The notes under the pieces: generated by a model
What the model saw: the letters and a program-made list of their open reading frames with translations, nothing else
Database searches by the model: none
Told to the model about the DNA's origin: nothing
Source: Gammaproteobacteria bacterium
GTDB taxonomy: Bacteria; Pseudomonadota; Gammaproteobacteria; GCA-001735895
Reading direction: 5' to 3'
Assembly: GCA_024229615.1 (NCBI GenBank)
Contig: JAAESG010000564.1
Span: 1-41,292 of the forward strand
Length of the DNA: 41,292 nt
Shown: positions 1-8,340 of the stretch, in pieces
Layout of the letters: the number at the start of each line of letters is the position of its first letter
Numbering within the stretch: position 1 is the stretch's first letter
Program-made: the position numbers and the translations under genes

Positions 1-143
1 CCGAGGCATTCACGAAAACTTACACCGTTTATCCGGTCCCGGTTGGATTGATATGACGATGGTTGCGAGCTTAAGTAAGTGCCATTCGGGGCAGACCACG
101 ATTAATTCGTTAACTCAAAGGGTATTGCATGCTTTTACTCGCT
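1..143. other. Window edge, no assignable gene
   Basis: Short open stretches run in from the left edge on the plus strand (one stops at 54-56, another continues to 161-163), so the tail of a convergent gene is possible. Neither tail has a recognisable motif, and no clear terminator hairpin with a T-run is seen. Confidence 0.3.
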
Positions 144-989
144 TCAAGCCGAAGCTAGTAGACTGAAACCCCCCGATTCGCAGGCCCGGTCGATTACTTC
201 GCCCCCTTTGAGCACCAGTAGTTCACCGGCGTGCAATGGCCGCCAGTCACCGTCGGTGAGCGGCATGGTCGATACCAGAGTGACCTTTTGCACCCGGTCG
301 GATTCGAGCTTCACCGAGGCCAGCTCCGATTGCCCGAAGCCGTAATCACAGCTAACCGATGTGTAATACAGGCCGGGCGCGCAAATTGAGCCATCAGCCT
401 GCGTGCGAACATGCCCGTGTACAAACATCACGTCGCTGTCTGAGTACAGAAAATTGGCCGATCCCATTTCTCCGATTTCGCGGGCGAAGTCAAAGACCGT
501 CTCCCGGCGAGCCTGCAGGCTCGGAATCTCCGGGCTCTGGTTCCAAAGTCTCGACATCCGCTGCATCAGCACGCAAAAGGCATGCTCCGAATCCGTCGTA
601 CCGACCGGTACCGCCGCGCCTTTTGGATCGAGGCGATATCGGTCGTCGATTCCGGGCAAATCACCATTGTGCGCGAAGCTGTGCACGCGCCCGGCAAGTT
701 CACGCCGAAACGGATGTGTATTCCTGAGTTCCACCGGCCCGAAACTGGCGCGCCGGATATGCGCAATGACGATCTCGCTGGTGAGTCGGTAACCGCGCAG
801 AGTTGACATCAGCACGCTTTCCGCCGCCGCTGTTGATTCACGGATCAGGTTTGCGTCGGGGCCCTCGTAAAAAGCGACGCCCCAGCCATCAGCATGCGGT
901 CCGGTTTCACCACCATGACGCGCAAATTCGTTTAATGACAGCGTAATGCTTGCCGGATGGTGGGCCGACATCCCAAGTAGCTCGCACAT
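144..989 (-). CDS. Class II glutamine amidotransferase, YafJ-like
   Basis: This is a 281-residue stand-alone class II (Ntn-type) glutamine amidotransferase. The second of two nearby ATG codons is chosen because it puts Cys2 directly after Met, as the N-terminal nucleophile requires, and because GGGAG lies 6 nt upstream of it. Visible family blocks are MCELLGM at the N-terminus, HADGWGVAFYE near residues 30-40, AHIRRAS, NTHPF, FAHNGDL and GTTDSE. Members release ammonia from glutamine or cleave gamma-glutamyl amides; the partner or substrate cannot be read here. The gene follows the HxlR-type regulator on the same strand, but the 86-bp gap holds a copy of that regulator's putative operator, which suggests its own regulated promoter. 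Confidence 0.88.
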   Translation of the reverse strand: MCELLGMSAHHPASITLSLNEFARHGGETGPHADGWGVAFYEGPDANLIRESTAAAESVLMSTLRGYRLTSEIVIAHIRRASFGPVELRNTHPFRRELAGRVHSFAHNGDLPGIDDRYRLDPKGAAVPVGTTDSEHAFCVLMQRMSRLWNQSPEIPSLQARRETVFDFAREIGEMGSANFLYSDSDVMFVHGHVRTQADGSICAPGLYYTSVSCDYGFGQSELASVKLESDRVQKVTLVSTMPLTDGDWRPLHAGELLVLKGGEVIDRACESGGFSLLASA

Positions 990-1042
990 TTTCATCTCCC
1001 TAAGTAATACTCCGGGATCATCCTAGACTGTGCCTGGATTTA

Positions 1043-1062
1043 AACAAGTACAATAAATGTAC
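1043..1062 (-). promoter_or_regulatory. Operator copy 3 (HxlR-type site)
   Basis: On the minus strand this reads GTACATTTATTGTACTTGTT. It matches the two sites at 1808 and 1886, including the TTGTT tail outside the palindrome. The dyad GTACA-N5-TGTAC is at 1048-1062. It lies about 60 bp upstream of the amidotransferase start, in the same orientation relative to that gene. Confidence 0.7.
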
Positions 1063-1075
1063 CGAAACTAGCTCA

Positions 1076-1768
1076 TCAGGAGAGGCTTTTGCGCAATTCC
1101 TCGGGATCGTAAAAGACACTGTAGTTAAACCAGTCGTCGATGCCACCCTTCAGTTCCCGGTCACCGCTGACGCTCAGCGTTTTGTTCCTGAGTTCCTTCC
1201 GGAATGTCGTGTAACCCATCCAGATATCCGCCATAACCTTTGACGTAGTAATGAATTCGAGATCGATGTCGAAGCCAGGGTACTTCACACACAGGTCGAC
1301 TTCACCGCGGTCGACCACGAGCCAGTAGGCCCGCCGATTCGCCGGCACGTCGGGGAACATGAAACTGATGACGACTCTTCCCGCCGGAAAGCCGCTGACA
1401 TCGATGCGCCGTCGAATATCCCACATCAGCAACTGCGGGTCGTAGTCGTCCCGGGTCAGCCGGCTGCGTGCCCACTTCAGACCCCACAGACCCAGGCGAA
1501 CGACGACCTCGCCGAGGTCGCGACCGGACTCGGTCAGGAAATACTCCGCAGATTCGCCCTTACCACATTTTTTCTCGACCACTCCGGCTTGCTCGAGCGA
1601 CTTGAGCCGCTGCGACAACAACGATGGCGACATCATCGGGTTACCGTGTTTGAATTCGTTGAAGCGCTTACTGCCGCACATCATTTCGCGAATGATCAGT
1701 GGCGTCCAGCGCTCGTTGAAGATCTCGGCGCCCTTGGCGACGGGGCAAAATTGGCTATAACCCTTCAT
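1076..1768 (-). CDS. HxlR-family transcriptional regulator with C-terminal extension
   Basis: A 230-residue protein. Residues 1 to about 100 form a winged-helix HxlR domain: FCPVAKGAEIFNERWTPLII, followed by the helix region PSLLSQRLKSLEQAGVV. Cys8 lies where redox-sensing members carry their cysteine. The remaining ~130 residues are an extension resembling the small sterol-carrier-like tails of some HxlR proteins; this is a weak assignment. The start at 1768 is preferred over an upstream in-frame start because GGGAG lies 7 nt before it and the HxlR domain begins there. The gene is divergent from the oxygenase gene at 1965, and the shared gap carries two identical palindromes, so autoregulation and control of the neighbour are likely. 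Confidence 0.87.
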   Translation of the reverse strand: MKGYSQFCPVAKGAEIFNERWTPLIIREMMCGSKRFNEFKHGNPMMSPSLLSQRLKSLEQAGVVEKKCGKGESAEYFLTESGRDLGEVVVRLGLWGLKWARSRLTRDDYDPQLLMWDIRRRIDVSGFPAGRVVISFMFPDVPANRRAYWLVVDRGEVDLCVKYPGFDIDLEFITTSKVMADIWMGYTTFRKELRNKTLSVSGDRELKGGIDDWFNYSVFYDPEELRKSLS

Positions 1769-1807
1769 TGCTTTACTCCCGGATTTGGATCGCGAATCGT
1801 ATGCACG

Positions 1808-1822
1808 GTACAAATATTGTAC
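1808..1822. promoter_or_regulatory. Operator copy 1 (HxlR-type site)
   Basis: The palindrome GTACAA-ATA-TTGTAC lies 40 bp upstream of the HxlR start. With its 3' tail it is part of a 20-bp direct repeat, GTACAAATRTTGTACTTGTT, shared with the site at 1886. The two centres are 78 bp apart. Confidence 0.75.
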
Positions 1823-1885
1823 TTGTTGTTCTCTGCGATTGATGGAAATATCTGCATACTGTAAACGATCGAGACGCACAATCCA

Positions 1886-1900
1886 GTACAAATGTTGTAC
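1886..1900. promoter_or_regulatory. Operator copy 2 (HxlR-type site)
   Basis: The palindrome GTACAA-ATG-TTGTAC lies 65-79 bp upstream of the oxygenase start at 1965, where it could block or activate that promoter. It is the best-matched partner of the site at 1808. Confidence 0.75.
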
Positions 1901-1964
1901 TTGTTTGAAAGTCAACAAACTGGATCATGTTGTGAAAACCTGTTTCACTGACCCGGAGCATAAA

Positions 1965-3104
1965 ATGAACGCCACATTGAAAATGAGCACAGAAACTACA
2001 CTGAACTGGAAACAACTGTCTGCCGAACTGGGCGCAGGCTTTGCCACCGAAGCCGCCAACCACGACGCCGACAATCAATTCGTCCATCGAAACTACGCAC
2101 AATTGCGCGACAACGGGTTCTTCAAGATGGCGATCCCGATTGATCTGGGTGGCGGTGGTGCCAGCTTTGCCGAGGCCAGCGATGTCATCAGGGAACTCGG
2201 CCAGCACTGCGGCTCGACCGCGCTTTCATTCGCCATGCATACTCATCCGATAGCGGTCAATGTATTCAAACACCTTCGCGGGGACGAAAAAGCGACCGCG
2301 ACGCTGCAAAAGATAGCGGACAACGACTTGATCATTGCCAATACCGGCGCCAACGACTGGCTGGCGTCATCCGGAGAGATGACCCGGGTCGATGGCGGTT
2401 TCGAGGTTTCTGCACGCAAGCATTTCGTCAGCGGCAGCCCGGGTGCCCAGGTATTCGTCACCAGCGCTAACTATGAGGGTGAAAACGGTACCGAAGTCTT
2501 GCACTTTGCGATCCCCTTCAACAGCGAGGGCATCACACAGCATTCCAACTGGGACACGATGGGAATGCGCGCTACCGGATCAAACGACGTCAGCCTGGAG
2601 AAGGTATTCGTGCCCGATGCCGCGATCATCGTGCGACGACCCGCGGGCGAATGGCATCCGATGTGGAATGCCATCCTGCCAACCGCGATGCCTTTGATCA
2701 TGGCGGCTTATGTAGGCCTCGCCGATGCGGCGGTTGAGTTAGCCCGCCAGACAGCCGCAAAACGTCCCGATGAACTGGCCCCGGTGCTGGGTGAAGTACT
2801 GAACCAACACACCCTGGCTACACTTACGCATCGGGACATGATCCGAATCAACGACAATCACGGGTTTACACCGAGCAACGAAATTGCCGGCGATATCCTG
2901 GCCCGCAAGACTCTGGTCGCCACTGCCGTACAGAAAACTGTGGAACTGGCAGCTGAAATTATAGGCGGCCCCGGATTCTTCAAAGGGAACCCGATAGAGC
3001 GGATTCAGCGAGATATCAAGGCTTGCCATTTCCATCCGTTGCCTTTTCGTCGGCAATACCGATTGACAGGTAGAATCAGCCTTGGGCTGGATCCGACTAA
3101 ATGA
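1965..3104 (+). CDS. Acyl-CoA-dehydrogenase-fold flavoprotein, probable flavin-dependent monooxygenase
   Basis: A 379-residue protein of the acyl-CoA dehydrogenase superfamily. The start at ATG 1965 has GGAG 6 nt upstream; the frame is open further upstream but runs through the operator region. Family blocks include ALSFAMHTHPIAVNVFKHL, GMRATGSNDVSLEKVFVPD and the C-terminal AEIIGGPGFFKGNPIERIQRD. The usual YEGT..IQ catalytic segment of true dehydrogenases is absent; instead the end reads HPLPFRRQYRLTGR, like group D two-component monooxygenases of the DszC/HsaA type. The next gene is a flavin reductase 39 bp downstream on the same strand, which supports an oxygenase that takes reduced flavin from a partner. 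The substrate is unknown. It is probably controlled by the HxlR protein. Confidence 0.8.
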   Translation: MNATLKMSTETTLNWKQLSAELGAGFATEAANHDADNQFVHRNYAQLRDNGFFKMAIPIDLGGGGASFAEASDVIRELGQHCGSTALSFAMHTHPIAVNVFKHLRGDEKATATLQKIADNDLIIANTGANDWLASSGEMTRVDGGFEVSARKHFVSGSPGAQVFVTSANYEGENGTEVLHFAIPFNSEGITQHSNWDTMGMRATGSNDVSLEKVFVPDAAIIVRRPAGEWHPMWNAILPTAMPLIMAAYVGLADAAVELARQTAAKRPDELAPVLGEVLNQHTLATLTHRDMIRINDNHGFTPSNEIAGDILARKTLVATAVQKTVELAAEIIGGPGFFKGNPIERIQRDIKACHFHPLPFRRQYRLTGRISLGLDPTK

Positions 3105-3143
3105 GGGTGAATCGGGGCCAGGAGTACCAGACAGCGAGAAGCG

Positions 3144-3665
3144 ATGATGAGCCGAACATATAAACATAGCGATGAAAACCGCAAGCTGCGCAATGCACTC
3201 GGTCAGTTTCCGACCGGCGTTGCAATTGTTACGGCGCTCGACGATGAGCTACAACCCGTAGGCATGACAATCAACAGCTTCTCGTCGATATCGCTGGCGC
3301 CCGCATTGATTTCATGGTGTATCGATCACCGAGCGGCGAGTCACGGGGCATTCACCAATGCCAGAAACTTCACAATTACGGTGTTATCGGAGTATCAGGA
3401 AAACCTGGCCATACGCTTCGCCACCCGTGGCGCCGACAAGTTTCGCGATATCCACACTGACAGTAACGATGCGCCCGTCATACCGGACGGGTGTGCCTGG
3501 TTCAAATGCCAGGCGTATCGCCCGATCGCGCTAGGTGATCATACGATGCTGGTGGGCACGATCATAGAATTTGCCCGCTATTCAGTACCTGCCCTGGTAT
3601 ACAGGGACGGTCAATTCCAGCGACTTGTGGCAGATACCGAAGCAACAACCCAGGCTGCGGCCTAG
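3144..3665 (+). CDS. Flavin reductase-like protein, FMN-binding split barrel
   Basis: A 173-residue protein of the flavin reductase domain family. The conserved N-terminal block FPTGVAIVTA is at about residues 22-31, followed by GMTINSFSSISLAPALISWCI, the flavin-contacting region, and NFTITVLSE. Such proteins reduce free FMN or FAD with NAD(P)H and pass it to a separate oxygenase. The position directly after the acyl-CoA-dehydrogenase-fold protein makes it the likely reductase of a two-component monooxygenase. Two consecutive ATG codons (3144, 3147) could both serve as start; GAGAAG lies just upstream. The next gene, xdhC, is convergent, with no clear terminator between them. Confidence 0.85.
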   Translation: MMSRTYKHSDENRKLRNALGQFPTGVAIVTALDDELQPVGMTINSFSSISLAPALISWCIDHRAASHGAFTNARNFTITVLSEYQENLAIRFATRGADKFRDIHTDSNDAPVIPDGCAWFKCQAYRPIALGDHTMLVGTIIEFARYSVPALVYRDGQFQRLVADTEATTQAAA

Positions 3666-3732
3666 TAAACAGGTATATTGCACCAGGAATTTGACGTCAT
3701 AGGCCCAACTTGGTTTGACGACGTACACCCGT

Positions 3733-4782
3733 TTAACCGTCCTGCGATTCGAGACGCTTGCCATTTCCGACAGCGACGATCTCGGCCAGAATGGACACCG
3801 CGATTTCTCCCGCGGAACGCCCACCGATGTCCAGGCCAACCGGTGCATGCAGGTGTTCGAGGGTCTCCTCGTCGAAACCCGCCTCGCGCAATCGATCGAG
3901 GCGTCCGGCGTGGGTCCGGCGGCTGCCAAGACAGCCGATGTAGTAAGCCGGCGATTCGAGGGCGGTATGCAGCGCGGGGTCGTCCAGGATCGGGTCATGG
4001 GCGAGAATCGCCAGAGCCGTGCGGGAATCGATAGTCAGCCCCTGCATGGCCTGCTCGGTTCGTTGGTGGATAACGTTAACGCCCGGCAAGCGCTCTGACC
4101 TGGCAAAGGCGGGGCGTGAATCGACTACGGTGACTTCGAAGCCGATGGCGGTGGCCATCGGCGCCAGTATCTGGGCAATATGCACGGCACCGATGATGAT
4201 CAGTTTGCGTGGCCGGGAGTGCGTCATCACGAACAACTCGGATTCGGCTTCCCGAATAACGCTGCCACCACCTCCCTGTTTGTGCAGGCAGTGCACCTGG
4301 TTCAAACTGTCCTCACTGAGTCGTAATGCGCCAGTGACACTGGTGTCATCCACCATCAGCGTAGCACCGTTTGCCAGGTCGATAACCCGCGTAACCGGTG
4401 AATCCCCCATCATTTTTTTGAGTTCGGCCCGGGGCGGTGCGCACATCACGAAAACCCGGAGGCTACCACCGCAGGTAAGGCGAACTTCCCGCGCCTGTTC
4501 GTCACTGACGCCATACTCCAGACTTTGCGGCTCGCCGGCGGCGATAACATCAATCGCTTCAGAGATAACAAAAGGTTCGATGCAGCCACCGGAAACCGAG
4601 CCAACGAATACACCCTTGTCATTGACGGCCAGTTGACTGCCCGCGGGGCAAGGTGATGAGCCCCAGGTGCTGACCACTACCGCGAGGGCAACGCCGTGCC
4701 CTTCATCCATCCAGGTAATGGCCTGTTGCAGTACATCGTCACCGCTCGCCGCTGCAATATTTGCTGTTTGTGTGGTTGGCAT
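3733..4782 (-). CDS. xdhC: XdhC/CoxI family molybdenum-hydroxylase maturation protein
   Basis: A 349-residue XdhC-type protein. The N-terminal domain shows VVVSTWGSSPCPAGSQLAV and GSVSGGCIE, the typical XdhC block with its cysteines. The C-terminal Rossmann-like domain starts at KLIIIGAVHIAQIL and ends with YIGCLGSRRTHAGRLDRLREAGF and PVGLDIGGRSAGEIAVSILAEI. XdhC binds molybdenum cofactor, protects it and promotes its sulfuration and insertion into xanthine-dehydrogenase-family enzymes. AGGAGGA 7 nt upstream is a strong ribosome-binding site. It is the last gene of the minus-strand run, 18 bp after cobT, and probably serves one or both molybdenum hydroxylases in this window. Confidence 0.93.
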   Translation of the reverse strand: MPTTQTANIAAASGDDVLQQAITWMDEGHGVALAVVVSTWGSSPCPAGSQLAVNDKGVFVGSVSGGCIEPFVISEAIDVIAAGEPQSLEYGVSDEQAREVRLTCGGSLRVFVMCAPPRAELKKMMGDSPVTRVIDLANGATLMVDDTSVTGALRLSEDSLNQVHCLHKQGGGGSVIREAESELFVMTHSRPRKLIIIGAVHIAQILAPMATAIGFEVTVVDSRPAFARSERLPGVNVIHQRTEQAMQGLTIDSRTALAILAHDPILDDPALHTALESPAYYIGCLGSRRTHAGRLDRLREAGFDEETLEHLHAPVGLDIGGRSAGEIAVSILAEIVAVGNGKRLESQDG

Positions 4783-4800
4783 TTATTCGTCCTCCTGCCC

Positions 4801-6597
4801 TTAGTGACCAAAACCCGGGGTTGGATCAAGCAGTTCGACAAGCTCATCGGTGAGCGCCTTGCCGAGTTGATCGGCATCGACCAGGGTAAGTGCACGCCGG
4901 TAATAACGAGTGACATCGTGGCCGATACCGATTGCCGATAGTTCTACCTGACCCGAAACCTCTATCTCAGCGATGACCTGGCGAAGATGCTGATCCAGAA
5001 TCGAACCGCTATTGGCGGACAGGGTGGCATCATCGACCGGTGCACCGTCACTGATAACGATCAGAATCTTGCGTTGTTCATGCCTGGAACGCAAGCGCCG
5101 ATATGCCCATGCCAGGGCTTCGCCGTCAATATTCTCTTTAAGCAGGCCTTCCCGGAGCATCAGGCCGAGACCCAGCCGCGCACGCCGCCAGGGTGTATCC
5201 GCCGATTTGTAAATGATATGGCGTAAATCGTTGAGCCGCCCCGGCTGGGCGGGTTGCCCGGAGGCCAGCCAGCGCGCTCTTGCGCGGCCGCCTTTCCAGG
5301 CCCGGGTGGTAAATCCCAGGATCTCGACTTTTACCCGGCAGCGTTCCAGGGTGCGCGCAATCATATCGGCGGTGATAGCAGCCAGCAGGACGGGCTTGCC
5401 ACGCATCGATCCGGAATTATCGATCAGGCAGGAAACGACCGTATCGTGCAACTTGATTTCCCTTTCGCGCTTGAACGACAGGGTATTCAGTGGATTGACA
5501 ATCACCCGCGATAATCGCGATGTATCCAGTTCGCCTTCTTCCAGGTCAAATTCCCAGCCGCGATTCTGTTTGGCCAGCAAACGGCGTTGCAACCGGCTCG
5601 ACAAGCGCCCGACAATGTTACTCAGTTTGCCGATGTGATCGTCAAGCTGGGTACGCAGACGAACCAGCTCGCTGCGATCGCGCAGGCTGCCGGCGTCTAC
5701 AATTTCATCGAACTCATCGGTGTATACCCTGTATTCCGAAGACAGGGCGGGACTCACATCGAAGAAAGCGTTGGGAATTCCGCCACTTCCGTCGATCAGG
5801 GGTTGATCCACATCCTCCCCGGGCAACGGCGCAGTGGCCCGGCTTTCCCGCAGCACACCGTGTTGAGCCCCGACCGCCGCGTCATCCCCGGTTTCCTCAG
5901 CCGAATCCGCGTGCTCGTTCAGCAAATTGCTCTGCACTTCGGAGGGCGGGAGAGTCAATTCGTTATCGTCAGGCTCGGCTCCCGGGAAGCCAAGCACTGT
6001 CAACAGTTTCCCTGCGTGCGTGGCGAAATCCTCTTGTTCCTGCAATGATTCGGCCATGGCGTGGAAATAGTCCAGATGCGGAGTGAGCATTTGCCGCCAG
6101 TCCTCGAAGGCTTTCTCGGCTTGCGCCGGCGGCGCAAGTCCTCCCAGGACCTCACGCGCAAATATGACAACGGCCGTCGCTAGTTGTTCCGGGTGCAGGT
6201 CGGGCATGGTGGACAAAGGGCTACGGCCATACTCGTGTTGAAAATGGGCCTGCAGATTCTTCGCCACGCCGGCGAAAGAATTCGCCCCCAGGCAGTCGCA
6301 GCGGACCGCCTCCAGCGCCCCGAACAGAGAATACGTTTTCGTTTCTCCCGCCGCGACCGGGATGGCCAGTTCATCATCGTGGTAACGCGACCAGAACGCT
6401 GCCGTATCGGCCTGCCCACGTAATCGGTCGATCTCCTCATCCCCATCCGTATTCGACGGACGACTGATGAAAACGGTATTGCCCCCTGCCCTGGAGTCGC
6501 CGGATTTAAAGCTGACTGCCAGCTTCGGATTTTCGGAAAGCGCTCTAGCCGTGGCGGCGGTGACATTCCGGAATTCCGTGATGCGTTCCGGATTCAC
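4801..6597 (-). CDS. cobT: CobT-like cobaltochelatase subunit, VWA domain
   Basis: A 598-residue CobT homologue. The N-terminal part (about 1-210) matches the CobT-specific region. A low-complexity acidic linker follows (about 205-270). The C-terminal von Willebrand A domain carries the metal-ion site DNSGSM at 393-398, then [18 protein letters not shown] and the CobT-type block [17 protein letters not shown]. In aerobic cobalamin synthesis, CobT forms a chaperone ring with the AAA+ protein CobS that drives cobalt insertion by CobN. The start is GTG, 3 nt after the cobS stop, implying translational coupling. No cobN is present here. An alternative role, like that of the CoxD/CoxE pair in molybdenum-enzyme maturation, fits the next gene, xdhC, but the sequence is CobT rather than CoxE. 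Confidence 0.9.
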   Translation of the reverse strand: MNPERITEFRNVTAATARALSENPKLAVSFKSGDSRAGGNTVFISRPSNTDGDEEIDRLRGQADTAAFWSRYHDDELAIPVAAGETKTYSLFGALEAVRCDCLGANSFAGVAKNLQAHFQHEYGRSPLSTMPDLHPEQLATAVVIFAREVLGGLAPPAQAEKAFEDWRQMLTPHLDYFHAMAESLQEQEDFATHAGKLLTVLGFPGAEPDDNELTLPPSEVQSNLLNEHADSAEETGDDAAVGAQHGVLRESRATAPLPGEDVDQPLIDGSGGIPNAFFDVSPALSSEYRVYTDEFDEIVDAGSLRDRSELVRLRTQLDDHIGKLSNIVGRLSSRLQRRLLAKQNRGWEFDLEEGELDTSRLSRVIVNPLNTLSFKREREIKLHDTVVSCLIDNSGSMRGKPVLLAAITADMIARTLERCRVKVEILGFTTRAWKGGRARARWLASGQPAQPGRLNDLRHIIYKSADTPWRRARLGLGLMLREGLLKENIDGEALAWAYRRLRSRHEQRKILIVISDGAPVDDATLSANSGSILDQHLRQVIAEIEVSGQVELSAIGIGHDVTRYYRRALTLVDADQLGKALTDELVELLDPTPGFGH

Positions 6598-6600
6598 TAT

Positions 6601-7566
6601 TCAACCAGCTTCGGGTTGATTGTTGGCCGTGCTATCCGGAAGATCCCGGCCGAAGCAGCGTTGATAGTATTCGGCAACCGTGGCGCGCTCATGGAGGTCG
6701 CACCGGTTCAGAAATGACACCTGAAAGGCAAAATCCAGGTCATTGAAAATACGTGCATTTTGTGCCCAGCTGATCAGAGTTCGCGGGCTCATCACGGTGC
6801 TGAGGTCACCGTTCTGGAATCCGCTTCGCGACAAATTCGCGAGCTTGACCATGGTCTCGAGAGTGCCCGGTTCTGCATCCCACTCCGGCACCTTGGAGCG
6901 CACAATATCGATTTCCGTATCCTGTGGCGGATAGTTCAGGGCGGTGACAATATTCCACCGGTCGATCTGACCCTGGTTTAACGCCTGGGTCCCGTGATAA
7001 AGCCCGGTGGTATCGCCAAGCCCCACCGTGTTGGCGGTTGCCAACATCCGGAACGACGGGTGCGGGTGCAACACCCGGGATTGATCGAGCAGGGTCAAAC
7101 GGCCATCGGCCTCGAGCACGCGCTGGATAATGAACATTACGTCGGGCCGGCCGGCGTCGTATTCGTCGAATACCAGCGCAACCGGATGCTGATATGCCCA
7201 GGGTAAAATGCCTTCCCGAAATTCGGTTACCTGCTTGCCGTCATTCAGCACGATCGCATCTTTTCCGATCAGGTCCAGACGGCTGATGTGGCTGTCCAGA
7301 TTGATGCGCACACACGGCCAGTTCAGGCGCGCGGCGATCTGCTCGATATGCGTGGATTTGCCACTGCCGTGAAACCCGCTCACCAGCACGCGCAGGTTAT
7401 GCGCGAATCCGGCAAGTATCGACAAGGTCGTATCATGATTGAAGCAATACGCCGGATCTACCTCGGACACATGCTCGCTGCGCTGGCTGAACGCCGGCAC
7501 TTCCAGGTCCACATCCAGGCCAAAAGTCTGCCGTACCGAAACCATCAGGTCCGGTGTGGCCGGCAT
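6601..7566 (-). CDS. cobS: CobS-like cobaltochelatase AAA+ ATPase
   Basis: A 321-residue AAA+ ATPase closely resembling CobS. The N-terminal signature VSVRQTFGLDVDLEVPAFS begins at residue 9. Walker A, GFHGSGKST, is at 64-72 and Walker B, VALVFDEYD, at 129-137; the block TANTVGLGDTTGLYHGTQ follows. It hydrolyses ATP with CobT to load cobalt into hydrogenobyrinate diamide. ATG 7566 (AAGGTG upstream) is chosen because it gives the usual short lead before VSVRQ; an in-frame TTG at 7587 with GGGAG 6 nt upstream is a real alternative. It sits between the corrinoid protein gene and cobT in the same direction. Confidence 0.9.
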   Translation of the reverse strand: MPATPDLMVSVRQTFGLDVDLEVPAFSQRSEHVSEVDPAYCFNHDTTLSILAGFAHNLRVLVSGFHGSGKSTHIEQIAARLNWPCVRINLDSHISRLDLIGKDAIVLNDGKQVTEFREGILPWAYQHPVALVFDEYDAGRPDVMFIIQRVLEADGRLTLLDQSRVLHPHPSFRMLATANTVGLGDTTGLYHGTQALNQGQIDRWNIVTALNYPPQDTEIDIVRSKVPEWDAEPGTLETMVKLANLSRSGFQNGDLSTVMSPRTLISWAQNARIFNDLDFAFQVSFLNRCDLHERATVAEYYQRCFGRDLPDSTANNQPEAG

Positions 7567-7630
7567 ATCACCTTCGAAACTGTTCAATCCCTACTCCCGC
7601 CACGGGTAATCCAGATTATTCTACCTTCAG

Positions 7631-8311
7631 CTACGCGCTTTTGCGCGGTCGGTTGATACCCAGCAGACGATCGAGCTTAAAAACCGCATCCTGCGCATCG
7701 AAGCCAACCGCGTCGGCGCCGATTTCGTCGGCGAATTCCTGGGTTACGGGACAACCGCCGACGATAACCTTGACCTTATCGCGCATCCCGATTTCCTGCA
7801 TACGCTTGATAACATTTTCCATTTCCATTAGCGGTAGCGTCAACAGGGTAGACATTCCCAGTGCATCGGCATCGTGTTCCTTCACCGCATCTATAAACGT
7901 ATCAATATCGATATCGATACCGATATCGACCACATCGTAACCATTGGCCTGCAACACGGCCGCGACCACGGATTTTCCTATGTCATGGATATCGCCCTTG
8001 ATGGTGCCGATGATGATTTTACCATGGGACAGGCGTGTACTACCGACCTCCTTGATCCTTTCATCAAGTATTGCCGTGCCCTGTTTCATCACATCCGCAG
8101 CCATGGCCAGTTCGGGCAGAAAGATGATGCCGGCACCAAAGTCTTCACCGACCTTGTCGATACCCCGGGCCAGACCTTTTTCCACCGCGTCGAGCGGGTC
8201 GACACCAGCTTCCAGCCCATCGTTGACCAGTTTGATGCATTCTTCCTCTTCACCATCGATGACTGTCAGCGCCAGTTTTTCAAAATATTCTTCATTAATT
8301 TCGATACTCAT
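7631..8311 (-). CDS. Corrinoid protein of a methyltransferase system
   Basis: A 226-residue cobalamin-binding protein of the MtbC/MttC type. Residues 1-90 form the helical cap domain (ELAMAADVMKQGTAIL). From about 95 the Rossmann B12 domain begins, with the cobalt-ligand motif GDIHDIGK at 106-113 (His109), the MSTLLTLPL segment at 153-161 and the GG of IVGGCP at 185-186. It carries the methyl group between the MttB-like enzyme encoded directly upstream and a second methyltransferase that passes it to tetrahydrofolate. ATG 8311 is the start, because GGAGGA lies just ahead of it and overlaps an upstream in-frame GTG that would otherwise be read. Only 29 bp separate it from the MttB-family gene. 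Confidence 0.95.
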   Translation of the reverse strand: MSIEINEEYFEKLALTVIDGEEEECIKLVNDGLEAGVDPLDAVEKGLARGIDKVGEDFGAGIIFLPELAMAADVMKQGTAILDERIKEVGSTRLSHGKIIIGTIKGDIHDIGKSVVAAVLQANGYDVVDIGIDIDIDTFIDAVKEHDADALGMSTLLTLPLMEMENVIKRMQEIGMRDKVKVIVGGCPVTQEFADEIGADAVGFDAQDAVFKLDRLLGINRPRKSA

Positions 8312-8340
8312 GAGAATTTCCTCCACTATCTGTTTGTTAG

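Noticed and set aside
4801-7566. CoxD/CoxE maturation pair
   Set aside because: Position next to xdhC suggested it, but the sequence signatures ([36 protein letters not shown]) are those of CobS and CobT.
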